From an uncultured Verrucomicrobiota bacterium (lineage in GTDB: Bacteria > Verrucomicrobiota > Kiritimatiellia > RFP12 > UBA1067), in assembly GCA_945834475.1 (NCBI GenBank), contig CAMAHK010000008.1, positions 1 to 51,724 on the forward strand: 51,724 nucleotides of DNA, in the 5' to 3' direction. Numbering within the stretch: the first letter of the stretch is position 1; each line of letters opens with the position of its first letter. The notes below the pieces were generated by a model, which worked only from the letters and a program-made list of their open reading frames with translations, was not told the DNA's origin and ran no database searches. This document shows positions 50,991 to 51,724 of the stretch, piece by piece. The position numbers and the translations under genes were made by a program.

Positions 50991-51035
50991 TTTGGGAGCA
51001 AAAGGCCGAGGGTTCAAATCCCTCCGCTCCGACCA
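50991..51035 (+). repeat. tRNA-Pro(UGG) 3' fragment, attachment scar
   Basis: Loop TTTGGGA, stem 3' strand GCAAA, variable loop, perfect T-arm GAGGG-TTCAAAT-CCCTC, acceptor 3' strand CGCTCCG, A and CCA. The anticodon-stem partner TTTGC and everything 5' are absent, so this is not a working tRNA. It marks one end of an integration event at tRNA-Pro. No intact tRNA-Pro is in the window. Confidence 0.85.
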
Positions 51036-51050
51036 ATTCATTCAAGGAAA

Positions 51051-51073
51051 CCTCGCGAAAGCGAGGCTTTTTT
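51051..51073 (+). terminator. Intrinsic terminator after the tRNA-Pro scar
   Basis: CCTCGC-GAAA-GCGAGG followed by C and TTTTTT. It is the host terminator of the former tRNA-Pro gene, consistent with the sequence right of 51035 being chromosomal. Confidence 0.85.
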
Positions 51074-51163
51074 GTTTTCTGGCGCAAAAGACGGAAGCGA
51101 TCCGTGACGAGCGCCCACACTTCTCAAGATCGAGCTGCAGATCCGCGAGGACGGCGTACCGCG

Positions 51164-51637
51164 TCAGACCGTGCGGCCGACGAGCTTGCGGGCAAGCGCG
51201 GAGAGAAAAGCCGTATCGCCCGGCAGTTCCGCCAGGGCCGCGACGGCAGCTGCGGTCGTTTCAGCGACGAGGCGCTCGGTCTCTTCCTTCGGATACGGCG
51301 AGTCGCCGTCGAGGAGGTCGTCTTCGTACTGGAACGCAAGTCCGAGATTGAGGGCGAAGCGACGGAGCGCGTCGTTGTCCATCGCCGGGAGGTCGTCATG
51401 GACGAGCGTGTAGTTGTGAAGCATCTCGATCGCCGCAGCCGGATAGGCGGCGTCCACGGCCGAGCCGCCGACGGCCTCAGCAGCGGCCAGGCAGATGAGC
51501 GGACGGATCCGCTTGCCCCCCGTACCGACGGCATAGCGCATCGCCTCAGACAAGACGGCAGGTCGCTCCGTCTCCTTCGGCAAGGTCTCGTCCAACGTCC
51601 GTTCAACAATCGCCAGATACTCTTCTTTCGTCTTCAT
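51164..51637 (-). pseudogene. ispA: Polyprenyl (farnesyl) diphosphate synthase with internal deletions
   Basis: 157 codons against about 295 in IspA. Start ATG 51637 with GGAG in front and TATAAT at 51654-51659. The N-terminus is normal: GTGGKRIRPLICLAAAEA, then LHNYTLVHDDLPAMDND (first Asp-rich motif). After DNDALRR it jumps to FALNLGLAFQYEDDLLDGD (second Asp-rich motif), skipping about 105 residues including the helices that carry KT and the product-length determinants. The usual GK...K.TYP segment after the second motif is also missing, then the tail continues to RKLVGRTV. Frame is kept. An inactive relic is most likely. Confidence 0.8.
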
Positions 51638-51653
51638 GTCGTACTCCGAAGAC

Positions 51654-51659
51654 ATTATA
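51654..51659 (-). promoter_or_regulatory. -10 element for the ispA-like gene
   Basis: TATAAT in minus sense, 16 nt before the ATG, with GGAG in between. Confidence 0.5.
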
Positions 51660-51724
51660 CCAAAATAAAGGGCTCTTCTGCAAATTGTAGAAAACCGTTT
51701 TGCCCCGCGGCGACCCACCCTAAT

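Noticed and set aside
50991-51035. Functional tRNA at 51 kb
   Set aside because: D-arm, 5' acceptor strand and 5' anticodon strand are missing; it is a 3' fragment.

Overview
The window looks like a chromosomal segment of a moderately GC-rich Gram-negative bacterium. The signs of a Gram-negative cell are a signal-peptide OM-type beta-barrel relic and a type II fatty-acid synthesis cluster. The taxon cannot be fixed from sequence alone. A DUF2723 membrane protein with a TPR tail, HTH mini-domains, a four-helix-bundle protein and many intragenic palindromic repeats would suit the PVC superphylum (Kiritimatiellota/Verrucomicrobiota-like), but that is a low-confidence inference.

Layout. (1) 0.1-10.7 kb is core metabolism. 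It holds a secreted small protein with an HI0933-type flavoprotein, an aldolase-family enzyme with an N-terminal HTH, a minus-strand run fabH-fabF-fabZ-hisD-Gfo/Idh oxidoreductase, and glgB. (2) 10.9-12.2 kb is a gene graveyard: an OM beta-barrel gene broken by one TAA, and a 270-bp relic that appears to join pieces of pstS, pstC and phoU. (3) 12.37-33.80 kb is an integrative element of about 21.4 kb in tRNA-Val(GAC). It is bounded by perfect 49-bp direct repeats equal to the 3' half of the tRNA. Its left part is integrase, excisionase-like HTH, RecA-fold helicase and a frameshifted primase-like gene. Its right part is a seven-gene minus-strand operon: AbiEi/AbiEii-like pair, 1762-aa DUF1998 helicase, SNF2/HepA-like helicase, 1310-aa Eco57I-type methylase, a RAYT-like HUH protein with an extra C-terminal domain, and an HNH nuclease. 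This resembles DISARM/Druantia parts in a different arrangement and is the best candidate for an undescribed defence system. (4) 33.9-40.7 kb is a sulfur/one-carbon locus: metY-cysK divergent from an Rrf2 regulator with two matched inverted repeats, then metF, a detached MetH reactivation domain and metH. (5) 40.9-46.1 kb holds cdd, ilvE and the large DUF2723-TPR protein. (6) 46.3-51.0 kb is accessory DNA: a four-helix-bundle protein, an ABC-ATPase/TOPRIM-like (DUF4276-like) pair, a second integrase of the same unusual type, and a tRNA-Pro 3' fragment as attachment scar. An internally deleted polyprenyl synthetase closes the window.

A second theme runs through the housekeeping genes. Palindromic repeats of several families sit inside open reading frames (flavoprotein, glgB, MetH activation protein, metH twice, DUF2723 protein three times) without breaking them. 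They resemble the rickettsial palindromic elements in behaviour. Several genes also have a -10 box ending only 7-12 nt before the start codon, which suggests leaderless or nearly leaderless mRNAs.
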